Origin: Acinetobacter sp. ANC 4910
GTDB lineage: Bacteria > Pseudomonadota > Gammaproteobacteria > Pseudomonadales > Moraxellaceae
DNA length: 64,000 nt
NCBI RefSeq assembly: GCF_004331035.1
Contig: NZ_SJNT01000003.1
Coordinates: 275,363-339,362, forward strand
Direction: 5' to 3'
The first letter of the stretch is position 1. Each line of letters begins with the position of its first letter. A model generated the notes under the pieces. The model was given only the letters and a program-made list of their open reading frames with translations, was not told the origin of the DNA and did not search any database. The position numbers and the translations under genes were made by a program. Below, one piece after another: positions 45,326 to 54,250 of this stretch.

Positions 45326-47554
45326 TTAAAACTGATATTTCAGGCTTGCATAATAAGCACGACCTGGTTCGTTATAAGTTTGGTTCACTGTGTTATCACG
45401 TAATAACTTTTCATCAAACAAATTGCTAACACCAAGACGACCACTGATTTGATCCGTGAATTTATAGCCTGCATTAATGCCTGCAATACCATAGCTTCTT
45501 ACAGCAGTAACATTCATATCGCCATTTTCAGTATTCGACTCTGCATATTGACGTGGCTTTTGGCGACCATACTGGGTATAGACAAAGTTCACATCCATGG
45601 CATCGGTAACGTTATAGTTAAAGATGGAGTTAATCGTATAATTCGGCACAATCGACAGCGGGTTACCAGTCTTTTTATTCTCCGAATCTATCATATAGGT
45701 TACATTATTGGTCCAACTTGCGTTATCAAAGGTTAAAGTTACACTTCCCTCCATCCCTTGAATTAATGCCTCTGGTACATTCTCCCACTGTAAAATATTA
45801 TGCCCCGCTGCTGAAGTGGCTAAAACCGTTTCACCTGCAGTAATTTTATTTTCATAGTCATTTCTAAACCACGTTAAGCTGGCATTGACCCTATCTTTTT
45901 CGAATTGAACACCCAATTCTTTATTGATGGATGTTTCAGGTTTTAAATTAGCATTACCAATTAAATAGCATTGAGAAATTTGCGTAGCTTTAATTGGGCA
46001 ACCATTTCCACGGGTATATAACAAATATCCTTCTGAAGTTTGATACATATTGGGTGCTTTATACGCCTTTGCAATGCCACCTTTCAGGGTAAAGTAATCA
46101 CCCAGTTTCTGGGTAATGTTTAAGCTTGGACTCCAATTCGAACCTGATTTATTGTGGTCGTCGAAACGAATTCCAAGGACTAAATCAGTACTATCTGTCA
46201 CCTTAAAGTTATCTTCAATATAGGCAGAAGCAATTCGAGACTCCATGCTCTCACGATCGGCAGCTAAGCTAATGAGCCCAGAAGCATCGGTTTGTACTGT
46301 GCTCGATGGATCGGTGAAATCATCTTCTACCCATTCAGCGCCCAAGGTTAAAACTTGAGGAACAACAATCTCTAAAGGGATGTTCGTTTCTGCATTAAAA
46401 CGTAACGTTTCTAAAGTTGAAGTCTTTTTATTAAATGAATTTGGACTTCCTTCTGGACCACCAGCAAGGGATTCTGGAATACGTTTATTCTTGGTTTTAT
46501 CGTATTGTGCGATGAGTTTAGTATCACCCCAGTCCCATTTTCCTTCATGCGTTAAGGCATAACTATCACGATACATGGTGTTGGTTTCTTGCCCTAATAA
46601 GCCTCGGACATAATCTGCATTGCTAAAGCTTCCACCTGTACCAGCGGCATCAAAGTTACTGTTTTGAATATCACCTGTATATTCATTGCCTTGTCGACCT
46701 GTCGCAATATCCAATAAAAAGGTCTGCTGATCAGTTACTTGCCAAGCCAGTCGTCCTGCAATATCTTGATTCTCTACGCCTTCACGACCTGCCGCACGCG
46801 TTCCCGACTCAGTGAGAGGATTAATATCTGGTGCATCTGCATCGGTCTGGTTGTAATTACCATACAAACGATAAGACAAGACATCTTTGACAATCGGACC
46901 ACTTAAATTAAAGCCAACACGATTGGTTGCCCCTTCTTTAGAATCTTCAGGCTGATTGCTATACAGCTCAACCGAACCATGTACTTCATTGGTTACTTTC
47001 TTGGTTTTAATATTGACCACGCCACCCATGGCACCCGAACCATAACGTGCAGCAGCAGGACCACGTAACACTTCAATCGATTCAATTGCATCTGCGGGAA
47101 CCCAGTTAGAGTCCCCACGCGTATCACGTTCACCACGCCAACCATAACGGACTGAGTTTCTAGAATTAACGGGCTTACCATCAATCAAAATTAAGGTGTT
47201 CTCTGGTCCCATACCGCGAATATCAATTTGACGGTTATTGCCACGTTGCCCTGTTGCGCTGTTACCCGTCAAATTCACACCTGGCATACGGCGGACATAT
47301 TCTGAAATATCATTCACCACAGGAAGTTTATCCAAATCTTCTGCTGTAATGATGGATGCCCCTAAGGATTGTTTTACTTGTTCTTCAGCAGTCAGAACAA
47401 TTTTTTCAAGTTCGGTTGGATCTGGCTGTTGTGTCGTAATTTGTGCAGTTGAAGAAGTTTGCTGTTCTGTCTGTAAATCTTCAGCATTACTCATCACACT
47501 CATGACCGACAATATTGAAAGTGCTAATGCTGATTGGACAATACATCTGTTCAT
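45326..47554 (-). CDS. TonB-dependent siderophore receptor, FepA/PfeA-like
   Basis: A 742-residue outer-membrane receptor with signal peptide (MNRCIVQSALALSILSVMSV..., cleaved after SNA). The plug domain has a TonB-box-like LEKIVLTAEE, then RQIDIRGMGPENTLILIDG, RYGWRGERDTRGDSNWVP and EVLRGPAAARYGSGAMGG, which closely follow ferric enterobactin receptors. The C terminus ends in YYASLKYQF, the expected beta-signal. Catecholate siderophores are the likely ligands, inferred by similarity. ATG 47554 has GGGAT seven bases upstream; the longer frame is untranslated leader. A Fur box precedes it. Confidence 0.9.
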   Translation of the reverse strand: MNRCIVQSALALSILSVMSVMSNAEDLQTEQQTSSTAQITTQQPDPTELEKIVLTAEEQVKQSLGASIITAEDLDKLPVVNDISEYVRRMPGVNLTGNSATGQRGNNRQIDIRGMGPENTLILIDGKPVNSRNSVRYGWRGERDTRGDSNWVPADAIESIEVLRGPAAARYGSGAMGGVVNIKTKKVTNEVHGSVELYSNQPEDSKEGATNRVGFNLSGPIVKDVLSYRLYGNYNQTDADAPDINPLTESGTRAAGREGVENQDIAGRLAWQVTDQQTFLLDIATGRQGNEYTGDIQNSNFDAAGTGGSFSNADYVRGLLGQETNTMYRDSYALTHEGKWDWGDTKLIAQYDKTKNKRIPESLAGGPEGSPNSFNKKTSTLETLRFNAETNIPLEIVVPQVLTLGAEWVEDDFTDPSSTVQTDASGLISLAADRESMESRIASAYIEDNFKVTDSTDLVLGIRFDDHNKSGSNWSPSLNITQKLGDYFTLKGGIAKAYKAPNMYQTSEGYLLYTRGNGCPIKATQISQCYLIGNANLKPETSINKELGVQFEKDRVNASLTWFRNDYENKITAGETVLATSAAGHNILQWENVPEALIQGMEGSVTLTFDNASWTNNVTYMIDSENKKTGNPLSIVPNYTINSIFNYNVTDAMDVNFVYTQYGRQKPRQYAESNTENGDMNVTAVRSYGIAGINAGYKFTDQISGRLGVSNLFDEKLLRDNTVNQTYNEPGRAYYASLKYQF

Positions 47555-47644
47555 ACAAATATCCCAAAGGTATGGAAGATAGAAAAAAACGTGAAATTTC
47601 GGTTTCAGAGTGTAACAAATACAAACACAAATGCAATTACTATT

Positions 47645-47663
47645 AATAATAATTATCATTAAC
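47645..47663 (-). promoter_or_regulatory. Fur box upstream of the siderophore receptor gene
   Basis: On the minus strand GTTAATGATAATTATTATT matches the 19-base Fur consensus GATAATGATAATCATTATC at 16 positions. It lies about 90 bases before the receptor ATG, in an AT-rich promoter region. Repression under iron sufficiency is expected. Confidence 0.8.
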
Positions 47664-47710
47664 GTTTATTAATTATTTATATTATTCATCGTTTTGTATT
47701 CAACAGACGT

Positions 47711-47741
47711 AAAAAAAACCTCCATAGAATGGAGGCTTTTT
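47711..47741 (-). terminator. nfuA terminator (bidirectional stem)
   Basis: CCTCCAT (47719-47725) and ATGGAGG (47729-47735) pair around AGA, with eight A on the left, which are T on the minus strand. It lies 20 bases after the nfuA stop. Confidence 0.85.
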
Positions 47742-47760
47742 ATTTATTTCATGCAAATAT

Positions 47761-48399
47761 TTACTTGAAATATGCACCTTCTGCCTGAGTGTGATCCGTC
47801 TGGTCGATCACACGTTGTAACTCTGGTACGTGCTGTTTCAGCGTCGTTTCAACCCCTTGTTTCAAGGTCACATCAATTGCTGAACAACCTTGGCAACCAC
47901 CACCAAATTTAAGTACAGCAGTTAAACCATGTTCTTCATCTTCAACCACTTCAACCAACGCACAGTTACCACCATGACCGGCCAAACCTGGATTGATTTC
48001 AGATTGTAAAATATAAGTAATACGCTCTTCGACAGAGGCATCAGGGCCAACGCGTGGCACTTTTGAGTTTGGTGCGCGGAAAGTCAGCTGACCACCAAAA
48101 CGGTCTTTGTTGTAGTCAATCACTGCATCTAATAAATATGGAATAGATGGTGCATCAACATAGGCAGGGAAATCTGGATAGTCTTGCTTATAATCTGTTG
48201 GCACAACTTCTTCAGGTGCGCTATATGCCATACAACATTCAGCACGAGGTGTTCCAGGATTTTCCACAAAAACGCGTACACCAATACCCGGAGTATTTTG
48301 TTTCGCCAATAAATCACGTAAATACTCTTGTGCAGTTGGTGTAATCAATAAGTTTGGAATTTCTTCTGCAACTGCAGTGCTGGTGTTCTCAGTCGACAT
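47761..48399 (-). CDS. nfuA: Fe-S biogenesis protein NfuA
   Basis: Carrier that delivers 4Fe-4S clusters to target proteins under stress. 212 residues: an N-terminal degenerate A-type domain (ITPTAQEYLRDLL near residue 20) and a C-terminal Nfu domain with the cluster ligands in GGGCQGCSAIDVTL (CxxC near residue 172). ATG 48399 follows GAGGAAA and gives MSTENTS; the longer frame to 48465 is not supported. The gene is monocistronic and divergent from a rhomboid gene. Confidence 0.94.
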   Translation of the reverse strand: MSTENTSTAVAEEIPNLLITPTAQEYLRDLLAKQNTPGIGVRVFVENPGTPRAECCMAYSAPEEVVPTDYKQDYPDFPAYVDAPSIPYLLDAVIDYNKDRFGGQLTFRAPNSKVPRVGPDASVEERITYILQSEINPGLAGHGGNCALVEVVEDEEHGLTAVLKFGGGCQGCSAIDVTLKQGVETTLKQHVPELQRVIDQTDHTQAEGAYFK

Positions 48400-48558
48400 A
48401 ACAATATTTCCTCTAGCTGAAGTTGCCATTTTAACTGAAGATGCGGCTAAATTAAAAAAAATCAACTAAAATTGTCGGATTTATTCTAAAAGTCCTGTGC
48501 AATTAAGCAATTAATGGCATTATTGAGGTTGAGTCATTAAAAATTGAACCTTTTCTAT

Positions 48559-49176
48559 ATGCTAAATCTGCCTTTCAACCATACTGTTGCGCTGATTATC
48601 ATTACTGTGGTGGTTTCCCTTCTGGCATTCTCTAATCAGAAATTGATGAGTCGCTTGATCTTTTGGCCACCAGCGATGCAAAAAGGACAATATGACCGTT
48701 TTATCACGCACGGTTTTGTTCATGTCGATGGCGCTCATCTGTTGTTCAATATGATCACCCTATTTTTCTTTGGGAGCATTATTGAGAGCTTTTATCGTCA
48801 GTACTTTTATGACCTTGGCTTTGCCCTGTTTTATTTAGGTGGATTAATTTTTGCCATTTTACCAAGTTACTTAAAACACAAAAATGACTTTCAATGGGCC
48901 AGTCTTGGTGCTTCTGGTGCAGTTTCCGCAGTTCTTTTTGCGTACATCCTATTTGAACCATGGAAGCTGATTTTTGTATTCTTTATTCCTGTTCCTGCCA
49001 TTATTTTTGCGGTGCTCTACATTGCCTACAGCATTTGGTCAGGCAAACGAGGGAACTCTCATATTAACCATAGTGCACACTTATGGGGTGCAGCATATGG
49101 CGTCGTTGTGACCATTTTACTTGAGCCACGTTTAATTCCACACTTCTTTAATAAACTGAGTCAATTACCATTTTAA
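48559..49176 (+). CDS. Rhomboid family intramembrane serine protease (second copy)
   Basis: A 205-residue, six-helix membrane protein. The L1-type motif is HGFVHVDGAHLLFNM near residue 54, the catalytic serine is in LGASGAVSAVLFAY near residue 121, and the histidine in NHSAHLWGAAYG near residue 177. It is the compact type without additional helices, unlike the longer rhomboid at 37590-38408. ATG 48559 is chosen; the frame also opens at a TTG at 48544. Substrate unknown. Confidence 0.88.
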   Translation: MLNLPFNHTVALIIITVVVSLLAFSNQKLMSRLIFWPPAMQKGQYDRFITHGFVHVDGAHLLFNMITLFFFGSIIESFYRQYFYDLGFALFYLGGLIFAILPSYLKHKNDFQWASLGASGAVSAVLFAYILFEPWKLIFVFFIPVPAIIFAVLYIAYSIWSGKRGNSHINHSAHLWGAAYGVVVTILLEPRLIPHFFNKLSQLPF

Positions 49177-49362
49177 ATATGTTTAATTAAGGCTTTATGT
49201 CTTTGATGAATGGATGGAGATAGGAACAGTCTCTGTCCATTTTCTTTTCACGTTTAAACATAAAATTTTATTTGATTACATCTTTTACATAAAATAAATC
49301 GTAACAATAAAGTGATTTCACTAAAATTAAGCTTAAAACAATAGAATATGGAGAATAAATAT

Positions 49363-49536
49363 ATGTATAAATTTCTCATGATTATCGCCACTTGTCTCAG
49401 TTTAAACGCCCTAACTGCTTGTGCAGTACATACACCTGAAGGCAGTATTGTGGTTGATCCTAATGGCAACTTAGGACACTACGAACATGGCGGTGATTTC
49501 TGCCCACCAGGTCAAGCCAAGAAAGGACGTTGCTAA
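49363..49536 (+). CDS. Small lipoprotein, function unknown
   Basis: A 57-residue protein with a lipoprotein signal peptide and lipobox LTAC, so the mature part is only about 38 residues. This ends in a Gly/Pro-rich tail with two cysteines (FCPPGQAKKGRC), perhaps disulfide-linked. ATG 49363 has GGAG eight bases upstream; the frame's ATG at 49348 overlaps that ribosome-binding site. Family unknown to me; small lipoproteins of this sort are common in Acinetobacter. Confidence 0.65.
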   Translation: MYKFLMIIATCLSLNALTACAVHTPEGSIVVDPNGNLGHYEHGGDFCPPGQAKKGRC

Positions 49537-49784
49537 TCATAACTTAAATTGAATTTTTCTCTGACTCTCGGTCTATTGCCCTGACTGAGAGTACCAGACG
49601 ATTTCAACTTACTTGCCTCAAAATCTGTAAGCGTCCTTACGATGTTCCAAGCTTTTAACAACTGAGTTTAAAACTTTAGACGCTTGGGACATAAATTGGT
49701 AGTTAATGCCACCCCAAACTTTAATTTGGCATAGATAATGAATACATCTGTATATTAATACTGTAATCAGACGAGATTTTTTGC

Positions 49785-51332
49785 ATGTCCAGCTCTTTAG
49801 AGGGTCTACAGTTCCCTGTTCAACCCGATACTCAAAAACCAAGTACAACTCGCACAGGCAAGGAAATTATTGCTGAGGCGTTATCGATTGTAGACAACCA
49901 ATCTGCCCAGCAAGTGCTCAAAGAAAAGAAATGGCGTAAAAACTATCCAAAATACTTTAAAGCCTTGGTCGAACATGGCATTCGCAATTGTAGTAATCCC
50001 ATTACTATTGCCAAACAAGGTCTACATAAAGCAGAACATAGTTTTGAGTTTTACCGTAATGGTCAACGTTATTTATTAAAAGACATGATGGATGTGCCCT
50101 TAGCACAATTACATACAGTTCAGTTAACAGGTGAAAGCCAAGCCGAGCCTGAATGGTACATTCCCTATCATGGTCAAAACTTGAAAGGTGAAGCTTTACT
50201 GGCGCAAGTTCAAAAATGGGAAGATGACGGCATTATTGAACCTTCTCATGCAGATGCCTTACGTTTAGCCAATGCACACCCTGAATGGTTCGATCTTTCT
50301 GACCGTACCATGGTACTGTTTGGGGCTGGTTCTGAAGCGGGTCCACTCACGTGGTTGTCCAAATGGAAAGCCAATATTGTGGCTGTGGATTTACCCAACA
50401 CCAAAGTTTGGCAAAAAATTCTCAATACCATTCAAAATGGTAACGCAACGTTGTATGCACCAAGTCAAACTTCTCTTCCCGATCAAACGCCAACTCGTGA
50501 ACTCAGTGCCAAGCTTGGGGCAAATTTACTGACTCAAACTCCTGAAATTGCCCAATGGCTATTACAAAGCCAACATCAACTAGATTTAGCAGCAATAGCC
50601 TATCTGGATGGTGAAAAGCATGTCCGTGTTGCAATGGCCATGGACAGCATTATGAAAGTCGTGAGTGAACATAAAGCCGATACCAGCTTAATGTTTATGT
50701 GTACACCGACTGATGTCTATGCTGTACCCAAAGAAGTGGTTGAGTCTTCAGCAGATAAATTCCGTTATCGTTCTCAAATTCAGAAACTGCTGACCAAGAG
50801 TGTGGCAACAGCATCATTAAAGCATTTTTTCCAGAGAAACCTGCACGACCTCATTAGCTCTGACAATGGTCAAGCTTATGGCATTGCAGACTGCCTAGTG
50901 ATTGAGCAAGGTCCAAACTACGCATTGGCGAAACGAATTCAGCAATGGCGTGCAACTTTAGCCCGTCATGAAGGGCAACGCGTAAGTATTAATATTGCAC
51001 CATCGACCACCACACACTCAGTGACCAAAAATCCGCTGCTCAAAGCCGCTTTTAATGGTGCAAGTTTATTTGATGTCGAAGCGTTTAAACCTGAAACGAC
51101 CAATGCCATTATGGCAGCACTCTGGATTCATGATTTACGTAACCCTGAATCAGTCGCCAATCCTGAAACAGTCATGAATCATCCATTAGAGTTGATGATG
51201 CAGGGTGCCAATCATGGTGGATTATGGCGTGTAGCTTATTTGGCACGAACAGCGCTGCCGTTTGCTGCAATTTATGGCTTTGCTACAGATAAACTTCCAC
51301 TTAAAAAAGCGTTGGCGAAATTTAAAAACTAA
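49785..51332 (+). CDS. Large conserved hypothetical protein with Rossmann-like core
   Basis: A 515-residue soluble protein, no signal peptide or membrane helix. The clearest element is TMVLFGAGSEAGPLTWLSKWKANIVAVDLP, in two parts: a glycine-rich loop near residues 177-187 and a strand ending in an acidic residue near 200. This is the pattern of a nucleotide- or SAM-binding Rossmann fold. Before it comes a 170-residue helical part with a basic K-E-K-K-W-R-K segment. After it come further alpha/beta segments and a histidine-rich NHPLELMMQGANHGGLWR near residue 465. I recognise no named family and propose no reaction. ATG 49785 has no strong Shine-Dalgarno. Confidence 0.75.
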   Translation: MSSSLEGLQFPVQPDTQKPSTTRTGKEIIAEALSIVDNQSAQQVLKEKKWRKNYPKYFKALVEHGIRNCSNPITIAKQGLHKAEHSFEFYRNGQRYLLKDMMDVPLAQLHTVQLTGESQAEPEWYIPYHGQNLKGEALLAQVQKWEDDGIIEPSHADALRLANAHPEWFDLSDRTMVLFGAGSEAGPLTWLSKWKANIVAVDLPNTKVWQKILNTIQNGNATLYAPSQTSLPDQTPTRELSAKLGANLLTQTPEIAQWLLQSQHQLDLAAIAYLDGEKHVRVAMAMDSIMKVVSEHKADTSLMFMCTPTDVYAVPKEVVESSADKFRYRSQIQKLLTKSVATASLKHFFQRNLHDLISSDNGQAYGIADCLVIEQGPNYALAKRIQQWRATLARHEGQRVSINIAPSTTTHSVTKNPLLKAAFNGASLFDVEAFKPETTNAIMAALWIHDLRNPESVANPETVMNHPLELMMQGANHGGLWRVAYLARTALPFAAIYGFATDKLPLKKALAKFKN

Positions 51333-51373
51333 ATATTAGAATATCTCGGTAAATCAAGCCTAATCGCTTGAAA

Positions 51374-51409
51374 TAGCAAAGGGCGCCATCAATCTGGCGC
51401 CCTTTGCTA
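51374..51409. terminator. Long palindromic terminator after the 515-residue protein gene
   Basis: A fifteen-base-pair perfect stem, arm TAGCAAAGGGCGCCA (51374-51388), with TGGCGCCCTTTGCTA (51395-51409) and loop TCAATC. There is no long T-run. It lies between convergent genes. Confidence 0.7.
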
Positions 51410-51430
51410 TTATCTCAGCCCAAAGTAAGC

Positions 51431-51928
51431 TTAAACGCTTAAATTCTTTTTTAATTCGTCTTCAACAATCGTCAATTCAATTTCGCTGAACTTACGAATT
51501 TCACCTTCAGCATGTTTTTCTAACAATCCCCCAATTAAAGGGACTTTTACTTTGACAGTCCATTCTAATTGAAATTCAATATGCTGATCTGAACCTTTGA
51601 CTGAACGATTGCAACTGGCATGTAAAGGTAAATTTGCACCTAAATCTACGGTAGAAGTCATTTCTTCAAGATTACTAATATCTGTACGGTGTAAGCGGAA
51701 TGCATCTTTTAATAATTTTTTGGCAATGTCTGGAATGTTTACATCTAAATTATAAGCACGTTTAAGCGTGTAGATGTCCCCTACTTTTTTTGATTCTAAA
51801 ATTTCTAAATGCTCACCTGGAATTCGACGGCAAACTTGTTCGTGTAGACTGGTATCGGCTGCTAAACGTTTAAATTCTTCTAGGGATACACCCTGTATGG
51901 TTGCATTGACAATAAACTGATGTGCCAT
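51431..51928 (-). CDS. DUF2505 family protein
   Basis: A 165-residue protein that fits DUF2505, a START/SRPBCC-like fold related to polyketide-cyclase-type ligand-binding domains. Visible features are the amphipathic first helix (VSLEEFKRLAADTSLHE), alternating strands in the middle and a C-terminal helix GGLLEKHAEGEIRKFSEIE. No catalytic residues are known in the family. ATG 51928 has AAGGAAC upstream. The function is unknown; a hydrophobic-ligand binding role is a family-level inference. Confidence 0.7.
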   Translation of the reverse strand: MAHQFIVNATIQGVSLEEFKRLAADTSLHEQVCRRIPGEHLEILESKKVGDIYTLKRAYNLDVNIPDIAKKLLKDAFRLHRTDISNLEEMTSTVDLGANLPLHASCNRSVKGSDQHIEFQLEWTVKVKVPLIGGLLEKHAEGEIRKFSEIELTIVEDELKKNLSV

Positions 51929-52063
51929 GATGGTTCCTTATTTTTTGTTTTGTCCTGTTGGGAAAATGCAAGTATTTTATTACAAAACAACGTTAACTAT
52001 ACGTTGATATTATGGCTCATTAAAGTCAATTCTGCTTAGGCTGTCATTGACCTATTTTTTGTT

Positions 52064-52339
52064 TTACACATTGGAAATGCCAAAAGTAACGCTCATTTCT
52101 GATAAACAATTAATCTTTAAAAAATGCTGTTGAAATTGAATGATGGCATAAAATTCTGTTGCACCATCATCTAAACCTGTTGCAGCCCAAGTCGTGCCTT
52201 TAGGAAATAGGTCAAGCCAAGCCGCTTGATAAAAGTCTGAAACAGAATCAAATTGCAAATATTGTTCTGGATTTTGAATAATCTTATGGGCAAGTTCATC
52301 AAACTGCTGTAACTTGGCTTGATTAAAATGGATTAACAT
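52064..52339 (-). CDS. Small hypothetical protein downstream of pnuC
   Basis: A 91-residue soluble protein that I do not recognise. The frame could reach 52423 inside pnuC, but ATG 52339 has a G-rich ribosome-binding site and lies 19 bases after the pnuC stop. The sequence is rich in Q and F and contains WLDLFPKGTTWAATGLDDG. Co-transcription with pnuC suggests a link to pyridine or thiamine salvage, but there is no direct evidence. Confidence 0.55.
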   Translation of the reverse strand: MLIHFNQAKLQQFDELAHKIIQNPEQYLQFDSVSDFYQAAWLDLFPKGTTWAATGLDDGATEFYAIIQFQQHFLKINCLSEMSVTFGISNV

Positions 52340-52358
52340 CCGCTTGCCCCCGACATTA

Positions 52359-52943
52359 CTATGCAGATTTCGTGCCTGCCACTTGTTGTTTCTTTTGGAC
52401 TTGAATCCATTGCCACCAACCAAAAGCCGCTAAGCCAACAAAGGCTGCATATAAACCTGCGGTCAAAAACAGGTCTTTATAAATAAACATCCCAACATAC
52501 ACAATATCAACAAACACCCAAAGTACCCATGTCGCAATATGCTTGCGGCTGGTCCAATAGGTTGCCAATAAGCTAAATGCTGCCAATTGTGCATCTAACA
52601 TTGGTACCGCTGCATCTGTCCAGAATTTCAGACTTAAGCCGAAGATGAGTCCACCCAGTGCAGCCAATAACATTTGCCACATCACTGTGCTGAGTTTAAT
52701 TGGTTCGATACGAATATCATGGTCTTGTTGCTTACCTTTAAACCAATGATAAAACCCATAGAAATTCACCACGATAAAGAAAAACTGTAAAATCGTTTCT
52801 CCATATAATTTAAAGGTATAAAACAAATAAGCATATAAAACAAAGGCGAGAAAGTTAAACCACCAACACCACATGTTGCGTTTAATGGTTAAAGCCACGC
52901 CAATCACGCTGATGATGACAGCAAAAATTTCCAGTCCAGACAT
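52359..52943 (-). CDS. PnuC family transporter (nicotinamide riboside or related vitamin)
   Basis: A 194-residue membrane protein with seven predicted helices. The PnuC signature is seen: residues NMWCWWFNFLAF near residue 24, FYGFYHWFKG near residue 62, and WVLWVFVDIVYVGMFIYKDL near residue 135. PnuC proteins take up nicotinamide riboside by facilitated diffusion; close relatives PnuT or PnuX carry thiamine or riboflavin. The sequence alone does not decide, and no riboswitch is evident upstream. The adjacent 91-residue gene is probably in the same operon. nadM at the other end of this window could use the product. Confidence 0.85.
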   Translation of the reverse strand: MSGLEIFAVIISVIGVALTIKRNMWCWWFNFLAFVLYAYLFYTFKLYGETILQFFFIVVNFYGFYHWFKGKQQDHDIRIEPIKLSTVMWQMLLAALGGLIFGLSLKFWTDAAVPMLDAQLAAFSLLATYWTSRKHIATWVLWVFVDIVYVGMFIYKDLFLTAGLYAAFVGLAAFGWWQWIQVQKKQQVAGTKSA

Positions 52944-53049
52944 CAATTATTCACTTTAAAAACCAATGGCACATTATGAGAAATTTTTCGTAGAACGCAA
53001 GTTGCAATAAAAACGCACAGTGACTCAGCTTTAAAACTTTTGCTCGCCA

Positions 53050-53538
53050 TTAAGAAGCGCATTCTTTGACTTTAGGAGGCATTTTAAATTCAGACTTATG
53101 TTCTGCCCCATTTCGATCTACATGGCTACAAAACACGCCATATTTTCCAACATAATATTCGAGTGACTGGTCATAGAAATTCCAATAAATCGACCACTCA
53201 TTCAGATCTAACTTGCGAATTTGGGTTAATGCTTTGGATGGTAATTTTTTTAACAGATTATGTTGGATTTCTTCTGCGGCTTGAATGTCACGAATATGTA
53301 TATTTTGCTCAAAAAACTGTTGCACAGCATCATCAAATAGCACTTGATCATAATATTCAATTTCGATCACCTTGCTTTGTTTTACTTTCGTTTCCGTCAG
53401 CTCAGTTTGAGCATCCTCTGGTAAGCTTTTAGAAAAATAGCGAGCACGATACTTTTCAGTCACTTTGATTTTGATAAAAATTTGCCACGCTGCTGTCAGG
53501 GCAAAGCCTAATAAACACAAAACAATAATTTTGAACAT
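53050..53538 (-). CDS. Membrane-anchored hypothetical protein
   Basis: A 162-residue protein with one N-terminal membrane segment (residues 3-20) and a polar remainder. It carries charged helices around residues 45-100 and a C-terminal part with YYVGKYGVFCSHVD and a final PPKVKECAS. No domain is recognised. ATG 53538 has AGGGGGA upstream. The gene stands alone upstream of pnuC with an unrelated gap. Confidence 0.6.
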   Translation of the reverse strand: MFKIIVLCLLGFALTAAWQIFIKIKVTEKYRARYFSKSLPEDAQTELTETKVKQSKVIEIEYYDQVLFDDAVQQFFEQNIHIRDIQAAEEIQHNLLKKLPSKALTQIRKLDLNEWSIYWNFYDQSLEYYVGKYGVFCSHVDRNGAEHKSEFKMPPKVKECAS

Positions 53539-53802
53539 ATTGTCCCCCTATTCAGGCATATCTTCAGCATTACAATCCCTTATATCATACGCTGTTTTAT
53601 ATTTTGGATGAGTCCAATTATCTTAAAAATCAGTTAAATGCATATACAGTTCGTTCAAATTTGTGATTTATATCAAATTCCATAGCTACTTTTTTATTAA
53701 AAGACTCATCCTAAAACACACTAAAAAAGCAACAAATCTCTACTGTTCCAATGCCACGAATTCACATGAAATAAGCCTGTTTTCAGGAAATAAGAACAAA
53801 CA

Positions 53803-54246
53803 ATGATTAGGGCAGCAAAAATTCAGGATATTCCTGAGATTATTCATGTATTGCAGGAAAGTATCCGTTCCTGCGTACAAGATCATCAGCGTGTGGAAAG
53901 TAAAATTCAGGCTTGGTTGGAAAATAAAACACATAGCCATTTATTGTTATGGATACATTATAACGACAGTTGGATTTATAGTATTAATCAACGGACTGTC
54001 GGCTTTATTATGGTCAGTGACACTGGAAAAATATTGCTAAATTATACGTTGCCAGAAATGCAGCATCGGGGTATTGGTTCTGCCTTGCTCAACAGTGCCA
54101 TTTCCCATTTAAAACTGAAAAGTTTGCAACAAATTACACTCGATAGCACCCAAACTGCGCTGTCATTTTATCAAAAGCATGGTTTCCAAATTCGTGCTTA
54201 TGCCACCCCTGAACAAAACACCATCCCCATGATTAAATATATTTAA
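53803..54246 (+). CDS. GNAT family N-acetyltransferase
   Basis: A 147-residue GNAT protein. It starts with MIRAAKIQDIPEI, a typical first strand and helix. The acetyl-CoA-binding motif A reads LPEMQHRGIGSALLNSAISH near residue 82, where QHRGIG matches the Q/RxxGxG/A loop. The end, LSFYQKHGFQI, is a typical motif B. Substrate cannot be predicted. It is convergent with the diguanylate cyclase gene, stops five bases apart, with no terminator between them. Confidence 0.85.
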   Translation: MIRAAKIQDIPEIIHVLQESIRSCVQDHQRVESKIQAWLENKTHSHLLLWIHYNDSWIYSINQRTVGFIMVSDTGKILLNYTLPEMQHRGIGSALLNSAISHLKLKSLQQITLDSTQTALSFYQKHGFQIRAYATPEQNTIPMIKYI

Positions 54247-54250
54247 TCTT

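Noticed and set aside
45449..45736. Plus-strand frame opposite the TonB receptor
   Set aside because: Mirror of the receptor's beta-barrel coding sequence, no family features.
45299..47700. Siderophore biosynthesis or transport cluster around the receptor
   Set aside because: Neighbours are a hydrolase operon and nfuA; no NRPS, transporter or esterase of a siderophore system is seen.
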